DNA from: Acetobacteraceae bacterium
GTDB lineage: Bacteria > Pseudomonadota > Alphaproteobacteria > Acetobacterales > Acetobacteraceae
Assembly: GCA_024280945.1 (NCBI GenBank)
Contig: JAMXLO010000002.1
Location: 62,001-126,000, forward strand
Length of the DNA stretch: 64,000 nucleotides
Reading direction: 5' to 3'
Positions 1 to 7,653 of the stretch are shown here, piece by piece. Positions within the stretch are counted from its first letter, which is position 1. Each line of letters begins with the position of its first letter. Under the pieces are notes generated by a model. It was not told the DNA's origin. It ran no database searches and was given only the letters and a program-made list of their open reading frames with translations. A program made the translations under genes and the position numbers.

Positions 1-323
1 TGTTTGAACGGCAGAACCAGCCGGCGCCCCTGTGCGTCATAGCGCAACGCGGCGCGGGCGCGGGCGAAGACCGGCGGCTCTGCGCGACAGGTGGGACACA
101 AGCGCTGGGCGCCACCGATCGCGGCACTGGCGAACGGCACGCCGCATCGCGTACAGAATGGTTCGCTGATGAAGCCGGTCTGGCGGAAGCAATCGGCACA
201 AAGCAGGCCCTGGCGGTCCACCTCCGCGCCACATATTGCGCAGCGCGGCGGCAGCAGCACGTCGAACAGCGCCCGGACAGCGCGCGTCGCAGTATCAGTG
301 ACCGGCTGATGCCTCGCCAACAC
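1..323 (-). CDS. comF: ComF family protein, 3' part cut by window edge
   Basis: Translation of the minus strand gives the N-terminal part of a ComF-type protein. Four CxxC pairs form the double zinc ribbon: CAIC, CADC, CTRC and CPTC, within the first 85 residues. They are followed by ARAALRYDAQGRRLVLPFK, which leads into the phosphoribosyltransferase domain that lies beyond base 1. The family is linked to DNA uptake and to double-strand break processing, but its role in alphaproteobacteria is not settled. The start is uncertain. A GTG at 323 overlaps the end of the rhodanese gene by 29 bases and is the best upstream candidate; there is no ATG in this frame before the zinc ribbon. Confidence 0.85.
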   Translation of the reverse strand, partial: MLARHQPVTDTATRAVRALFDVLLPPRCAICGAEVDRQGLLCADCFRQTGFISEPFCTRCGVPFASAAIGGAQRLCPTCRAEPPVFARARAALRYDAQGRRLVLPFK

Positions 324-1896
324 CGAATGCCACCGTGTTATCCCGCTTGATCTGGTTCGCCAGCTCGATCTCCCATGCAAGATAGGCGTGCATCGCCTCT
401 TCCACCCCGGAGTTTCGATCATAGGCGCGCAAATAGCTATCGATGCACGCTTCGTCGGGGGGATTGGTGCGGTCTTTGACCAGCGGACGACCAAATGCGT
501 GCCACGCCTCCGTGCCACCCTCGAGAACCCTCACCTCGGCCGGACACAGCGCTTTCACCTCATTCACGGCCAGCCGCGCCGCAATACCGTCAGGCGACGT
601 GATCACCACGTGCTTCGCGCCGGCGAGTTGCGGCTTCAGCCCGTCCAACCGGGTCCGCACTCCCCAGATTGCGCCGGGGATGTGACCTTCGCGAAAGTCG
701 ATGCTGCGCGCGAGATCGATCACCACGGTCCCCTCGCCGCTGTCGATCAGACCGACCAGGCCGGTGACGTCGATGGTCGCCGCTTTGCTACCGAGTTCGG
801 GTACCGGCAGTCGCTCCCGGCCGCTGGTACGGATCGCCTCCAGCCCGCCCTCGACGACGAACACGTTGCGATGACCCATCTGACACAGCCAGGCGCCGGC
901 CATCCGTGTCCGCACACCGGTGTCGTCCACCAACACGATCCGCGCATTGCGCACACCGATCCATTGATCGGTCGCCTGCACCAACTGCCCGCCCGGCGCA
1001 CTGATGCTGCCGGGACGATGGCCCGCGCGGTACTCCGTCGGATCGCGCACATCGAGGACGTAGAGCGTGCGGTCGTCATCGTCCTCGAACCGTGCCAGGT
1101 CGATTGCGCCGATGACGCCGACGCCTGACTCCTCGGCGAAGGCCTGCGCGCGCCGCAGCGCGGTGGCGGCGGTCTTTGGCGTGCCAGGTGCGAACTTCTC
1201 GGTTCGGCCGCGGTCGCAGCGGAAACCGGCCAGTTCCCAGCCCATCGTGCCGTTGCGCAGCGCCATCACCTTGTTCGGGATGCCGGCACGACGGAGGCTT
1301 TCGGCGCCCATGATGCTGCGGGTGCGGCCGGCGCAGTTCACAACCACCAGCATGTTTGGATCGGGTGCAATATCGCCGATGCGATACACCAGTTCGCCAC
1401 CGGGGACGCTGATACCGGTGGGGATCGACATGCGCACGAATTCCTCGTGCGTGCGGCTGTCGAGCACCACGATATTCTTGCCGGAATCGATCCAGGACTT
1501 GAGGTCCGGCGGATCGACGCTCTCGGTGCCGTAATGGTGCTCGACCCACTCACCGAACGCCTTGGACGGAACATTGACGCCGGAGAACAGTTCGTAGCCA
1601 GCCGCCGCCCATGCTTGGGTACCGCCGTCCAGCACAGCGACATCGGAGCAGCCGATCTCTTCCAGCCAGGAACCGAGCTTTTCTGCCAGGCCGCGGCCGT
1701 CATCGACACAGCAAATGCGTACGCCGAGCCGGGGCAGCAAGGCACGCGCGCGGATCTCCCGTTTCGACATCGGGCAAGGGACCGCCCAGAAAAGATGCGA
1801 GGCACCAAATTCGCCGTCTTCGCGCGCATCCAGTAGTGCAAGCTCCCGACCGTCGAGCAGCCAGGCATGCAGCGTTTTGGCGTCGATGCGTTTCAT
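295..1896 (-). CDS. Four-domain rhodanese-like protein
   Basis: A 533-residue protein with four consecutive rhodanese folds, at about residues 5-105, 125-225, 262-360 and 375-470, and a helical tail. Rhodanese domains transfer sulfane sulfur through a loop cysteine. Only the second domain has a normal loop, CAGRTRS, with Cys188. The matching loops are VDDGRGL in the first, VDDTGVR in the third and SPDGIAA in the fourth, so those three look non-catalytic and may be structural or binding modules. The domain boundaries are recognisable from repeated LDxR/DPxE starts and GG..AW ends. The ATG is preceded by AAGGAGGA at good spacing. Downstream comF overlaps its 3' end, so the two may be co-transcribed. 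Confidence 0.92.
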   Translation of the reverse strand: MKRIDAKTLHAWLLDGRELALLDAREDGEFGASHLFWAVPCPMSKREIRARALLPRLGVRICCVDDGRGLAEKLGSWLEEIGCSDVAVLDGGTQAWAAAGYELFSGVNVPSKAFGEWVEHHYGTESVDPPDLKSWIDSGKNIVVLDSRTHEEFVRMSIPTGISVPGGELVYRIGDIAPDPNMLVVVNCAGRTRSIMGAESLRRAGIPNKVMALRNGTMGWELAGFRCDRGRTEKFAPGTPKTAATALRRAQAFAEESGVGVIGAIDLARFEDDDDRTLYVLDVRDPTEYRAGHRPGSISAPGGQLVQATDQWIGVRNARIVLVDDTGVRTRMAGAWLCQMGHRNVFVVEGGLEAIRTSGRERLPVPELGSKAATIDVTGLVGLIDSGEGTVVIDLARSIDFREGHIPGAIWGVRTRLDGLKPQLAGAKHVVITSPDGIAARLAVNEVKALCPAEVRVLEGGTEAWHAFGRPLVKDRTNPPDEACIDSYLRAYDRNSGVEEAMHAYLAWEIELANQIKRDNTVAFGVGEASAGH

Positions 1897-1973
1897 GGCG
1901 GCTCCTCCTTGCGTGAGCGTAGGCGCGGGAACGAATGCTTGGCAACGAAGAGTGGCCGGCGCACAGGGAGGTG

Positions 1974-2756
1974 ATGAGCTCTGCCATCGAGATCTTCGAC
2001 CGGCGGGTGGTGCGGTGGCACCGCGACCGCGCGGCCCGCCGCGTCGGCGGTATCGCGGAGGTGTTGCGGGACATCGCCCGGAGACTGCTCGATCGGCTCG
2101 ACGATACGACGCAGCGGTTCACTCAGGCACTGGATGTCGGTGGGCGCGGCGTGGTGGCGCCATTGCTGCGCGCCCGCGGGATCGATGTGGTGAGCTGCGA
2201 TCTGTCGGCGTCCATGGCCGCGCTGAACGGCGGCCCTGCGGTGGCTGCGGACGAGGAGTTTCTGCCATTCGCACCCGACAGCTTCGATCTCGTGGTGGTC
2301 AGCCTCTCGCTGCACTGGGTCAATGATCTGCCCGGGGCGTTGATCCAGCTGCGGCTCGCGCTGCGTCCAGGTGGTCTGCTGCTTGCCAGCCTTCCGGCAC
2401 TCGGCACGCTCGCGGAATTGCGGCAGGCCCTCACCGAGGCCGAGATCGCGCTGACCGGAGGTGCGTCACCCCGCGTGTCACCTTTCCCCGACCTGCGAGA
2501 CTGTGCGGCGTTGTTGCAGCGCGCTGGCTTTGCGTTGCCGGTGGCCGATGTCGAGGACTTGCAAGTGCTTTACGCCGAGCCGCTGCGGCTGCTGCACGAG
2601 CTCCGCGCTTCAGGGGAGACGAACGCGCTGTGCCAGCGCGACCGACGTGTGCCGCCGCGAGCTTTGTTTCCCGCGGCGTTGGCTGCGCTGCCGGAGACCG
2701 ATGGTCGTGTGCCAGCAACCCTGCGCCTGGCCGTGCTGACAGGTTGGGCGCCGTAG
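1974..2756 (+). CDS. SAM-dependent methyltransferase, BioC/NDUFAF5-like
   Basis: Class I methyltransferase of about 260 residues. It opens with the IFDRR..RRHRDRAA-type segment typical of the NDUFAF5/BioC-like subfamily. The SAM site follows as LDVGGRG, then CDLSASM, and the acceptor loop region FDLVVVSLSLHWVNDLPG. The mitochondrial relative modifies a complex I subunit; whether the bacterial protein does the same is not known. ATG 1974 is chosen because the family motif starts right after it; an in-frame ATG at 1935 would add 13 unlike residues. AGGGAGG lies only two bases before 1974, an unusually tight spacing. The gene is divergent from the rhodanese gene. Confidence 0.82.
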   Translation: MSSAIEIFDRRVVRWHRDRAARRVGGIAEVLRDIARRLLDRLDDTTQRFTQALDVGGRGVVAPLLRARGIDVVSCDLSASMAALNGGPAVAADEEFLPFAPDSFDLVVVSLSLHWVNDLPGALIQLRLALRPGGLLLASLPALGTLAELRQALTEAEIALTGGASPRVSPFPDLRDCAALLQRAGFALPVADVEDLQVLYAEPLRLLHELRASGETNALCQRDRRVPPRALFPAALAALPETDGRVPATLRLAVLTGWAP

Positions 2757-2886
2757 GCTCATCCTGGGATTCGGCGAAATGGATGCCCGCGCAAAACAAG
2801 GGCGTCGACGTGGTTAGACCAGGGCCAGGTGGAATTGGCGTGGAATTGGCAAGGAGCGGCGATCTGCCGTGCGCGATCGAAGTAAC

Positions 2887-3426
2887 TTACTTGACCGGCA
2901 ATGATCGTTCGTCCCGCGTCACCGTGACGGGCCGAATGCTGGCGCGGCCGCGACGCGATTCGGTTCTCGATGATCGACCAAGGGCCTTGGTCTTATTCGT
3001 GGTCGATCTCGACTTCCCGGCCAGCTGCTCCAGCGAACAGCTTTCAAGTACGCCAGCCACAGCATCTCGCGCTTCTTGCATCAGCGACTGCAGCCTGCAC
3101 TTCTTGACATCCACGCAATCTGCACATTGATGGTAGCGCGTGCGGCTCGCGCATGGCGTCAGAGCGAGTGGCCCATCGAGCACGCGAATGACATCAGCGA
3201 CCGAGACCGAATCGGGCGCGCGCGCCAGCCGATAGCCGCCCTGTGCGCCACGACGACTCTCTACAATGCCCTGATCGCGCAATTGAACAAAGATCGCCTC
3301 GAGAAATTTTCGCGAAACCTGTTCCTGCTCGGCCATCTCTGCAATCTGTATCCACGCGCCGCCCGGTACCTCCGCGGCGAGGTGCAGGAGCGCTCGGAGC
3401 GCGTATTTCGCTTTGCTCGATAGCAT
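2887..3426 (-). CDS. Rrf2 family transcriptional regulator
   Basis: 179 residues. The winged-helix N-terminus MLSSKAKYALRALLHLA and the GGYRLAR wing are diagnostic of Rrf2. Cys92, Cys101, Cys104 and Cys110 lie in the loop where IscR-type members bind an iron-sulfur cluster, so cluster or redox sensing is plausible. A basic, Ser/Arg-rich tail of about 40 residues follows the usual end of the family. The start at 3426 has GCAGGAG seven bases upstream; a longer frame beginning at 3513 lacks family similarity. The gene is divergent from an FAD protein and near a sulfonate-type ABC operon, which suggests a CymR/CysR-like sulfur role. That role is inference from context. Confidence 0.9.
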   Translation of the reverse strand: MLSSKAKYALRALLHLAAEVPGGAWIQIAEMAEQEQVSRKFLEAIFVQLRDQGIVESRRGAQGGYRLARAPDSVSVADVIRVLDGPLALTPCASRTRYHQCADCVDVKKCRLQSLMQEARDAVAGVLESCSLEQLAGKSRSTTNKTKALGRSSRTESRRGRASIRPVTVTRDERSLPVK

Positions 3427-3476
3427 GACCAGCTCCTGCGGCAGTGACAGCAGGCGGTCAACCCCCTTCGCACCCA

Positions 3477-3506
3477 CCGGATAACTTTTGGCCGGATAAT
3501 TTTGGG
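3477..3506. repeat. Tandem 15-bp direct repeat in divergent promoter region
   Basis: Two adjacent copies, CCGGATAACTTTTGG and CCGGATAATTTTGGG, agree at 13 of 15 positions. They lie between the divergent Rrf2 and FAD-protein genes, directly next to a TTGACA hexamer. The position suits an operator for the Rrf2 protein, but this is inference. Confidence 0.6.
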
Positions 3507-3536
3507 TTGACATTGCCGGCCTATGTATGTCCGAAT
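3507..3536 (+). promoter_or_regulatory. Candidate promoter of the FAD-protein gene
   Basis: A perfect TTGACA at 3507-3512 sits about 45 bases before the ATG at 3557. The best -10 match at 16-18 bp spacing (CCGAAT, 3531-3536) is weak, so only the -35 is convincing. The tandem 15-bp repeat abuts it upstream. Confidence 0.35.
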
Positions 3537-3556
3537 TCCTATGGGGTTAATAGGAA

Positions 3557-5005
3557 ATGACCATGCAACCAACGATCGCCGTTATTGGCGGGGGATTCAG
3601 CGGGACCCTTCTGGCACTTTGGCTGCAACGGCTGTCTCCGGCGCGGGCCGATATTTGTCTGATCGAACGGAGTGGGCAGTTCGGACGCGGGCCGGCATAC
3701 AGTTCCGATAATCCGAACCATCTGCTCAATGTGCCAGCGGGACGGATGGGGGCCTTCCCCAATGTACCGCTCGATTTTGTCCGCTGGTTGAAGCAGCACC
3801 ACCCCAGCCAATTCGGCGCGGGCTCCCCAGCAGACACTGCCTTTGTCTCGCGTCAGTTATACGGCAGCTACCTTCAGGAATTGCTTGATCTCGGCCTTCA
3901 CGGCAATCACCCGACGCGATTGCGATTGGTGCACGGCAACGTGGTCGCGATTCGCGAACGCGTTGGCGGAATGGCACTGACCATGGCATCCGGCGCGCGA
4001 CTCATTGCGGACATGGCAGTGTTGGCCATCGGCAGCGCGCCGCCGCCGCTACATTCTGACGCAGCGACGCTGCACCTGGCCGGACTTTGGCGGACCAGCC
4101 CATGGCAGCCTATGACGTTCGCCAATTTGCATCCACAAGCCACGGTGCTGCTGGTAGGCACCGGATTGACCATGGTCGATGCGGTGGTGAGCCTACTCGA
4201 CGCAGGCCACACCGGACCGATCCACGCGCTGTCGCGCCACGGGCTGTTACCGCGGCGCCATGCCGAGGGCCCGGCCGCGCCCACTGTATTGCCGCTGCCG
4301 CTGCCAAGCAGCATCTCGTCACTCACGCATTGGATCCGCAGTGAGGCTGCTCGTGCATCGCAGGCTGGGATCGCCTGGCAGCCGGTGATCGATTCGCTGC
4401 ATCCGGTGACTCAGGGGTTTTGGCAAGGACTGAACAGCATCGAGCGCAAGCGATTTCTGCGCCACATGCGGACCTGGTGGGATGTTCACCGTCACCGTAT
4501 GGCTCCGCAAATTGCTGACCGCATCCAGGCTGCACAGAATTCCGGTCAGTTGCGGGTGCATGCTGGCCGGATCACGGCCTGTGATATCAGTGATGGCCAG
4601 GCGGCCATCACGTTCCGGCCGCGCGGGAGCGACAGAGCGCGAACCCTCGGGGCCGCACGCGTAATAGACTGCACCGGTTTCGGCGCCGACATCACCCAAA
4701 CCGTCGATCCGCTGTTGCGTGCGGTGCTGCGGAGCGGCATCGCGCGCCCCGACCAGCTCCGTCTTGGACTGGACGTGACTGCCAAGGGTGCCGTGTTGGA
4801 CCGCTCAGGAGCGGTCTCCGACCGGCTGTTCGCGATCGGTCCACTCACCAAGGGAGCGCACTGGGAGATCACTTCGGTCCCGGACATTCGGTCTCAGTGC
4901 TGCGATCTGGGGCGCATGCTCGCCGCACGCATGGCGCAACTGGGCCGATCCCCTGCCTGGGCCGCCGCCCGGGCCGGTCAGACAGCGCCAGCCTGGTCTC
5001 CTTGA
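3557..5005 (+). CDS. FAD/NAD(P)-binding protein
   Basis: 482 residues. The N-terminal Rossmann motif is IAVIGGGFSGTLLA, at residues 7-20. The segment YSSDNPNHLLNVPAGRMGA matches the NAD_binding_9-type FAD/NAD(P) family. A second nucleotide-binding stretch, VLLVGTGLTMVDAV, lies near residue 200, and a C-terminal DCTGFGAD segment resembles other flavin oxidoreductases. The substrate is unknown. Such proteins are predicted two-nucleotide oxidoreductases, and homologues sit beside sulfur or nitrogen uptake genes. Here the gene is divergent from an Rrf2 regulator and upstream of an ABC import operon. ATG 3557 and ATG 3563 are both possible; neither has a strong ribosome binding site. Confidence 0.85.
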   Translation: MTMQPTIAVIGGGFSGTLLALWLQRLSPARADICLIERSGQFGRGPAYSSDNPNHLLNVPAGRMGAFPNVPLDFVRWLKQHHPSQFGAGSPADTAFVSRQLYGSYLQELLDLGLHGNHPTRLRLVHGNVVAIRERVGGMALTMASGARLIADMAVLAIGSAPPPLHSDAATLHLAGLWRTSPWQPMTFANLHPQATVLLVGTGLTMVDAVVSLLDAGHTGPIHALSRHGLLPRRHAEGPAAPTVLPLPLPSSISSLTHWIRSEAARASQAGIAWQPVIDSLHPVTQGFWQGLNSIERKRFLRHMRTWWDVHRHRMAPQIADRIQAAQNSGQLRVHAGRITACDISDGQAAITFRPRGSDRARTLGAARVIDCTGFGADITQTVDPLLRAVLRSGIARPDQLRLGLDVTAKGAVLDRSGAVSDRLFAIGPLTKGAHWEITSVPDIRSQCCDLGRMLAARMAQLGRSPAWAAARAGQTAPAWSP

Positions 5006-5040
5006 GGTGGCCCCAAAAGCGACTCAAGCCGCCGAACGGC

Positions 5041-5131
5041 CAAGGTAGGAGAAAAAGAATCTTTTTTGCCCGCGGATATTGCGCTGCATAGGAAAAATAT
5101 TCTCAATATTGGGGCCGGCTTCGTGCCGGCC
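5041..5131 (+). promoter_or_regulatory. AT-rich presumptive promoter and leader hairpin of ABC operon
   Basis: Bases 5048-5112 are strikingly AT-rich for this genome, with runs AAAAAGAATCTTTTTT and AAAAATATTCTCAATATT. This is the only promoter-like stretch before the ABC operon, although I cannot assign -35/-10 boxes. It is followed by a stable hairpin, GGCCGGC-ttcgt-GCCGGCC (5113-5131), that would lie in the 5' leader. Confidence 0.45.
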
Positions 5132-5186
5132 GGTTCCGGGGTGGTGGCCTGATCCACGACACCGGCGAGCGATGAAAGGAAGACCC

Positions 5187-5246
5187 ATGGCTCGACCGAT
5201 AGTTGTTCTCACGCGCCAGCGGTGCTGGGCGCCGCGATGTAGCTGA
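5187..5246 (+). CDS. Candidate Cys-containing leader peptide (uORF)
   Basis: A 19-codon frame encoding MARPIVVLTRQRCWAPRCS and ending in TGA. It is preceded by GAAAGGAAGACCC, a good Shine-Dalgarno at normal spacing and better than that of the next gene. Two Cys codons (UGC, UGU) and a Trp codon cluster in the last seven codons. It lies 66 bases before the first structural gene of a sulfonate/nitrate-type ABC operon, behind an AT-rich promoter-like region. Cys-rich leader peptides that sense cysteine supply are established for sulfur operons in actinobacteria. A matching role here is inference from position and composition. It could instead be a chance frame. Confidence 0.5.
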   Translation: MARPIVVLTRQRCWAPRCS

Positions 5247-5284
5247 ACCGCCAGCACTATCGCCGCGGTCACGAGGCCGCCCCC

Positions 5285-5307
5285 ATCATCTTTGGCTGAA
5301 AGATCAT
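5285..5307 (+). promoter_or_regulatory. Hairpin over the translation start region of the ABC operon
   Basis: ATCATCTTT-ggctg-AAAGATCAT can fold with one mismatch and ends five bases before ATG 5313. It covers the ribosome binding region of the first operon gene. It could couple translation of the upstream 19-codon frame to that of the operon, but no rho-independent T-run is present. Confidence 0.35.
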
Positions 5308-5312
5308 CATCG

Positions 5313-5555
5313 ATGCTGCAATCGCACATCATCGACATCGATGGCGTGTTCGTAGGTGCCGCCATCCGTATCGACCGAGGCTATCGTTTCGTCGCCACTG
5401 ACCTGCGCATGGAAGAACTCGACGCGTCCATCTGGCCATCGCTGACAGATGTCCAGCGCGTCGCGCGCCGCGTTTACCGCGACGCCACTTCGGCGGGCCC
5501 ACTCACGCCGTCGCTGCACGCCCGCGCCCATCTCACCGCAATCAAGGGCCGCTGA
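5313..5555 (+). CDS. Small conserved-looking protein heading ABC operon
   Basis: 80 residues, starting MLQSHIIDIDGVFVGAAI. The pattern is IIDIDGVFVGAAIR..GYRFVATD..MEELD.S.WPSL.DVQR.ARR, with alternating hydrophobic residues that suggest a small beta-rich soluble fold. There is no signal peptide or membrane segment. I do not recognise a named family. Its stop is three bases before the ATG of the binding-protein gene, so it is almost certainly co-transcribed with the transporter. An in-frame TTG at 5292 would add seven residues. ATG 5313 is preferred, but its ribosome binding site is weak and overlaps the hairpin at 5285-5307. Confidence 0.7.
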   Translation: MLQSHIIDIDGVFVGAAIRIDRGYRFVATDLRMEELDASIWPSLTDVQRVARRVYRDATSAGPLTPSLHARAHLTAIKGR

Positions 5556-5558
5556 TCC

Positions 5559-6638
5559 ATGGCACACCTCACCCGTCGCACCATCCTGCATGCCACCGGC
5601 TTTGCCGGCGCGGCAGCGCCACTCGGGCTTATGGCCCCGCGCGTGTTTGCTTCCAGCCGGCCAACTGCGTCCGCTCTGACGTTTGGCACTCCGCCAATCT
5701 GCCACGCGTCTGCCGAAGCGCCGGTGACGGTGGTCGAGGGACCACGGCGCAATCTCAAGCTAACGTGGAATGCCGGCGCGATCTGCACCGTCGGCGTCCC
5801 GGTCGCCCAGACCAAGGGTTACTTCGAGAAGCGCAATCTGAATGTCGAACTGATCAATTTCGGTGGCTCGACGGATCAGCTGCTGGAAGCAATCGCGACA
5901 GGCAAGGCGGACGCCGGTGTCGGCATGGCGTTGCGCTGGCTGAAGCCGTTGGAACAGGGGTTCGATGTGCGCATAACCACCGCGACCCACGGCGGCTGCA
6001 TGCGGCTCTTGGCTGCCAAGGCGAGCGGTATCACCAAACTGGAGGACCTCAAGGGCAAGACGGTGGGTGCCAGCGATATGTCGGCGCCTGACAAGAACTT
6101 CTTTTCGATCCGACTTGCGAAACTCGGCATCGATCCGATCAGCGACGTGCAGTGGAAGGTATTTCCAGCGGATCTGTTGCCGATCGCCCTGCAGAAGGGC
6201 GAGGTACAGGCGTTCACTCAAGGCGATCCGCTGGGCTGGGTCATACGTGATCGCGACGGCCTGACGGAGGTCGCCACCAACCTCACTGGTGAGTATGCGC
6301 ACCGGGCCTGCTGCGTGCTTGGCGTGCGCGGCAGTCTGCTGCGCGACGATCGCGCGGCGGCCGCCGCGATCACCGAGGCCGTGCTGGAGGCACAGGAATT
6401 CGTCACCACCAATCCCGACGCGGCGGCGGCAATTTTCGCGCCCTATTCGCCGGTGGCGAAGCCAGACCAACTGGCCGCCATGCTGCGGAGCCACACGCAT
6501 AATCACCACCCGGTTGGAGCTGATCTTCGCCAGGAGATCGCGGCTTACGTCGAGGAGCTGAAGGCAATCTCGGTCATCAAGCCCAGCACCAATGCCGACC
6601 GGTTTTCCGATCGAGTGTACGCCAATGTTCTTGGCTAA
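5559..6638 (+). CDS. ABC transporter periplasmic binding protein, SsuA/TauA/NMT1-like
   Basis: 359 residues. The Tat-type signal LTRRTILHATGFAGAAAPLGL sits at residues 4-24, so it is probably exported folded. The mature part carries the NMT1/SsuA signature: substrate-lobe start LKLTWNAGAICTVGVPVAQTKGYFEKRNLNVELINFGGSTDQ (written here only in part elsewhere), then GKADAGVGMA, and LEDLKGKTVGAS beginning the second lobe. Relatives bind aliphatic sulfonates, taurine, nitrate or thiamine precursors; the sequence does not decide which. It is followed by a permease and an ATPase overlapping at their ends, forming a complete importer. The neighbouring Rrf2 gene and the Cys-containing leader frame favour a sulfur substrate, by inference. 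Confidence 0.88.
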   Translation: MAHLTRRTILHATGFAGAAAPLGLMAPRVFASSRPTASALTFGTPPICHASAEAPVTVVEGPRRNLKLTWNAGAICTVGVPVAQTKGYFEKRNLNVELINFGGSTDQLLEAIATGKADAGVGMALRWLKPLEQGFDVRITTATHGGCMRLLAAKASGITKLEDLKGKTVGASDMSAPDKNFFSIRLAKLGIDPISDVQWKVFPADLLPIALQKGEVQAFTQGDPLGWVIRDRDGLTEVATNLTGEYAHRACCVLGVRGSLLRDDRAAAAAITEAVLEAQEFVTTNPDAAAAIFAPYSPVAKPDQLAAMLRSHTHNHHPVGADLRQEIAAYVEELKAISVIKPSTNADRFSDRVYANVLG

Positions 6639-7653
6639 ATCTCAGCAATCGGCAGAGACTGCGGGGCAGTCGATCGCTGACGCGCCCGAGATGCCAGCCG
6701 CACGGGGCGCCACATGGATCACTGGAGTCTGGGCAGCCGGTGTCTGGCTTTTGGCAGCCGCGATCAGCCGATTCATACCTGACATCGATGACTTCGAGCG
6801 AACCAATTTGCTCGCCGACATCATGGCCGGGATCGGCGTTGTCTTCGTGATCCTTGCATTGGGCAGCCGCTTCTCTGGCGTCAGGCCGCCAGAGCGCGCG
6901 CGTAGCGTGGGGCCGTGGTTCCTGCTGCTCGCGGTAGTCTTGGCGGTATGGGAGTTGCTTACAGCCAAGTTCGCACTGCTGCCTCGGCCTTTCTTTGCGG
7001 CGCCCCAGGGATTGCTGGAGGTGTTCACTGACGACTATCCTCGGTTGGTAGAGAGTGTGTGGCATTCGCTGCGTCTGCTCGCTGGTGGCTACGCGATTGG
7101 CGCGGCGATCGGCTTCGTCGCGGGTGTCGCAATCGGTTGGTCGCGTCGTGTGGGCTACTGGGCGCACCCAGTGCTGCGGCTCATCGGGCCATTGCCGGCA
7201 ACCGCCTGGTTGCCGATCGCCTTCTTCGCCTTTCCGTCCAGTCACAGCGCGAGCACATTCCTGATTGCGCTTGCGACCGCATTTCCGGTCACCGTGCTCA
7301 CCTGGTCCGGCATCGCAAGTGTCAATCGTGCCTATTACGACGTGGCGCGCACAATGGGCGCCTCGCAATCCTTTCTTGTGCTCAAGGTGGCGATTCCCGC
7401 CGCGTTGCCTTCGGTGTTCGTAGGGCTGTTCATGGGACTTGGCGCTTCGTTCTCGGTCCTGGTTGTGGCCGAGATGATGGGCGTGAAGGCTGGGCTTGGC
7501 TGGTACATGCAATGGGCTCAGGGCTGGGCCGCCTATGCAAATATGTATGCAGCTCTGCTGGTGATGGCGTTGATGTGCACCGGACTCATCACGCTGTTAT
7601 TCCGCCTGCGGGACCGGCTGCTCGCCTGGCAGAAGGGGATCGTGCAATGGTAG
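6625..7653 (+). CDS. ABC transporter permease, SsuC-like
   Basis: About 342 residues. Three hydrophobic segments precede the transport domain: WITGVWAAGVWLLAAAI, IMAGIGVVFVILAL and WFLLLAVVLAVWEL. A binding-protein-dependent inner membrane domain follows. The coupling loop for the ATPase is around YDVARTMGASQSFLVLKVAIPAALP, which keeps the EAA-type pattern. The N-terminal pair of helices ahead of the usual SsuC start is an extension. The start at ATG 6625 overlaps the binding-protein gene by 14 bases; ATG 6592 is an alternative. The last codons overlap the ATPase start at 7647, so the genes are translationally coupled. Confidence 0.88.
   Translation: MFLAKSQQSAETAGQSIADAPEMPAARGATWITGVWAAGVWLLAAAISRFIPDIDDFERTNLLADIMAGIGVVFVILALGSRFSGVRPPERARSVGPWFLLLAVVLAVWELLTAKFALLPRPFFAAPQGLLEVFTDDYPRLVESVWHSLRLLAGGYAIGAAIGFVAGVAIGWSRRVGYWAHPVLRLIGPLPATAWLPIAFFAFPSSHSASTFLIALATAFPVTVLTWSGIASVNRAYYDVARTMGASQSFLVLKVAIPAALPSVFVGLFMGLGASFSVLVVAEMMGVKAGLGWYMQWAQGWAAYANMYAALLVMALMCTGLITLLFRLRDRLLAWQKGIVQW

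Noticed and set aside
7059-7646. Upstream extension of the ABC ATPase frame by 196 codons
   Set aside because: This part overlaps the permease gene in another frame and has no ATPase motifs; translation begins at ATG 7647.
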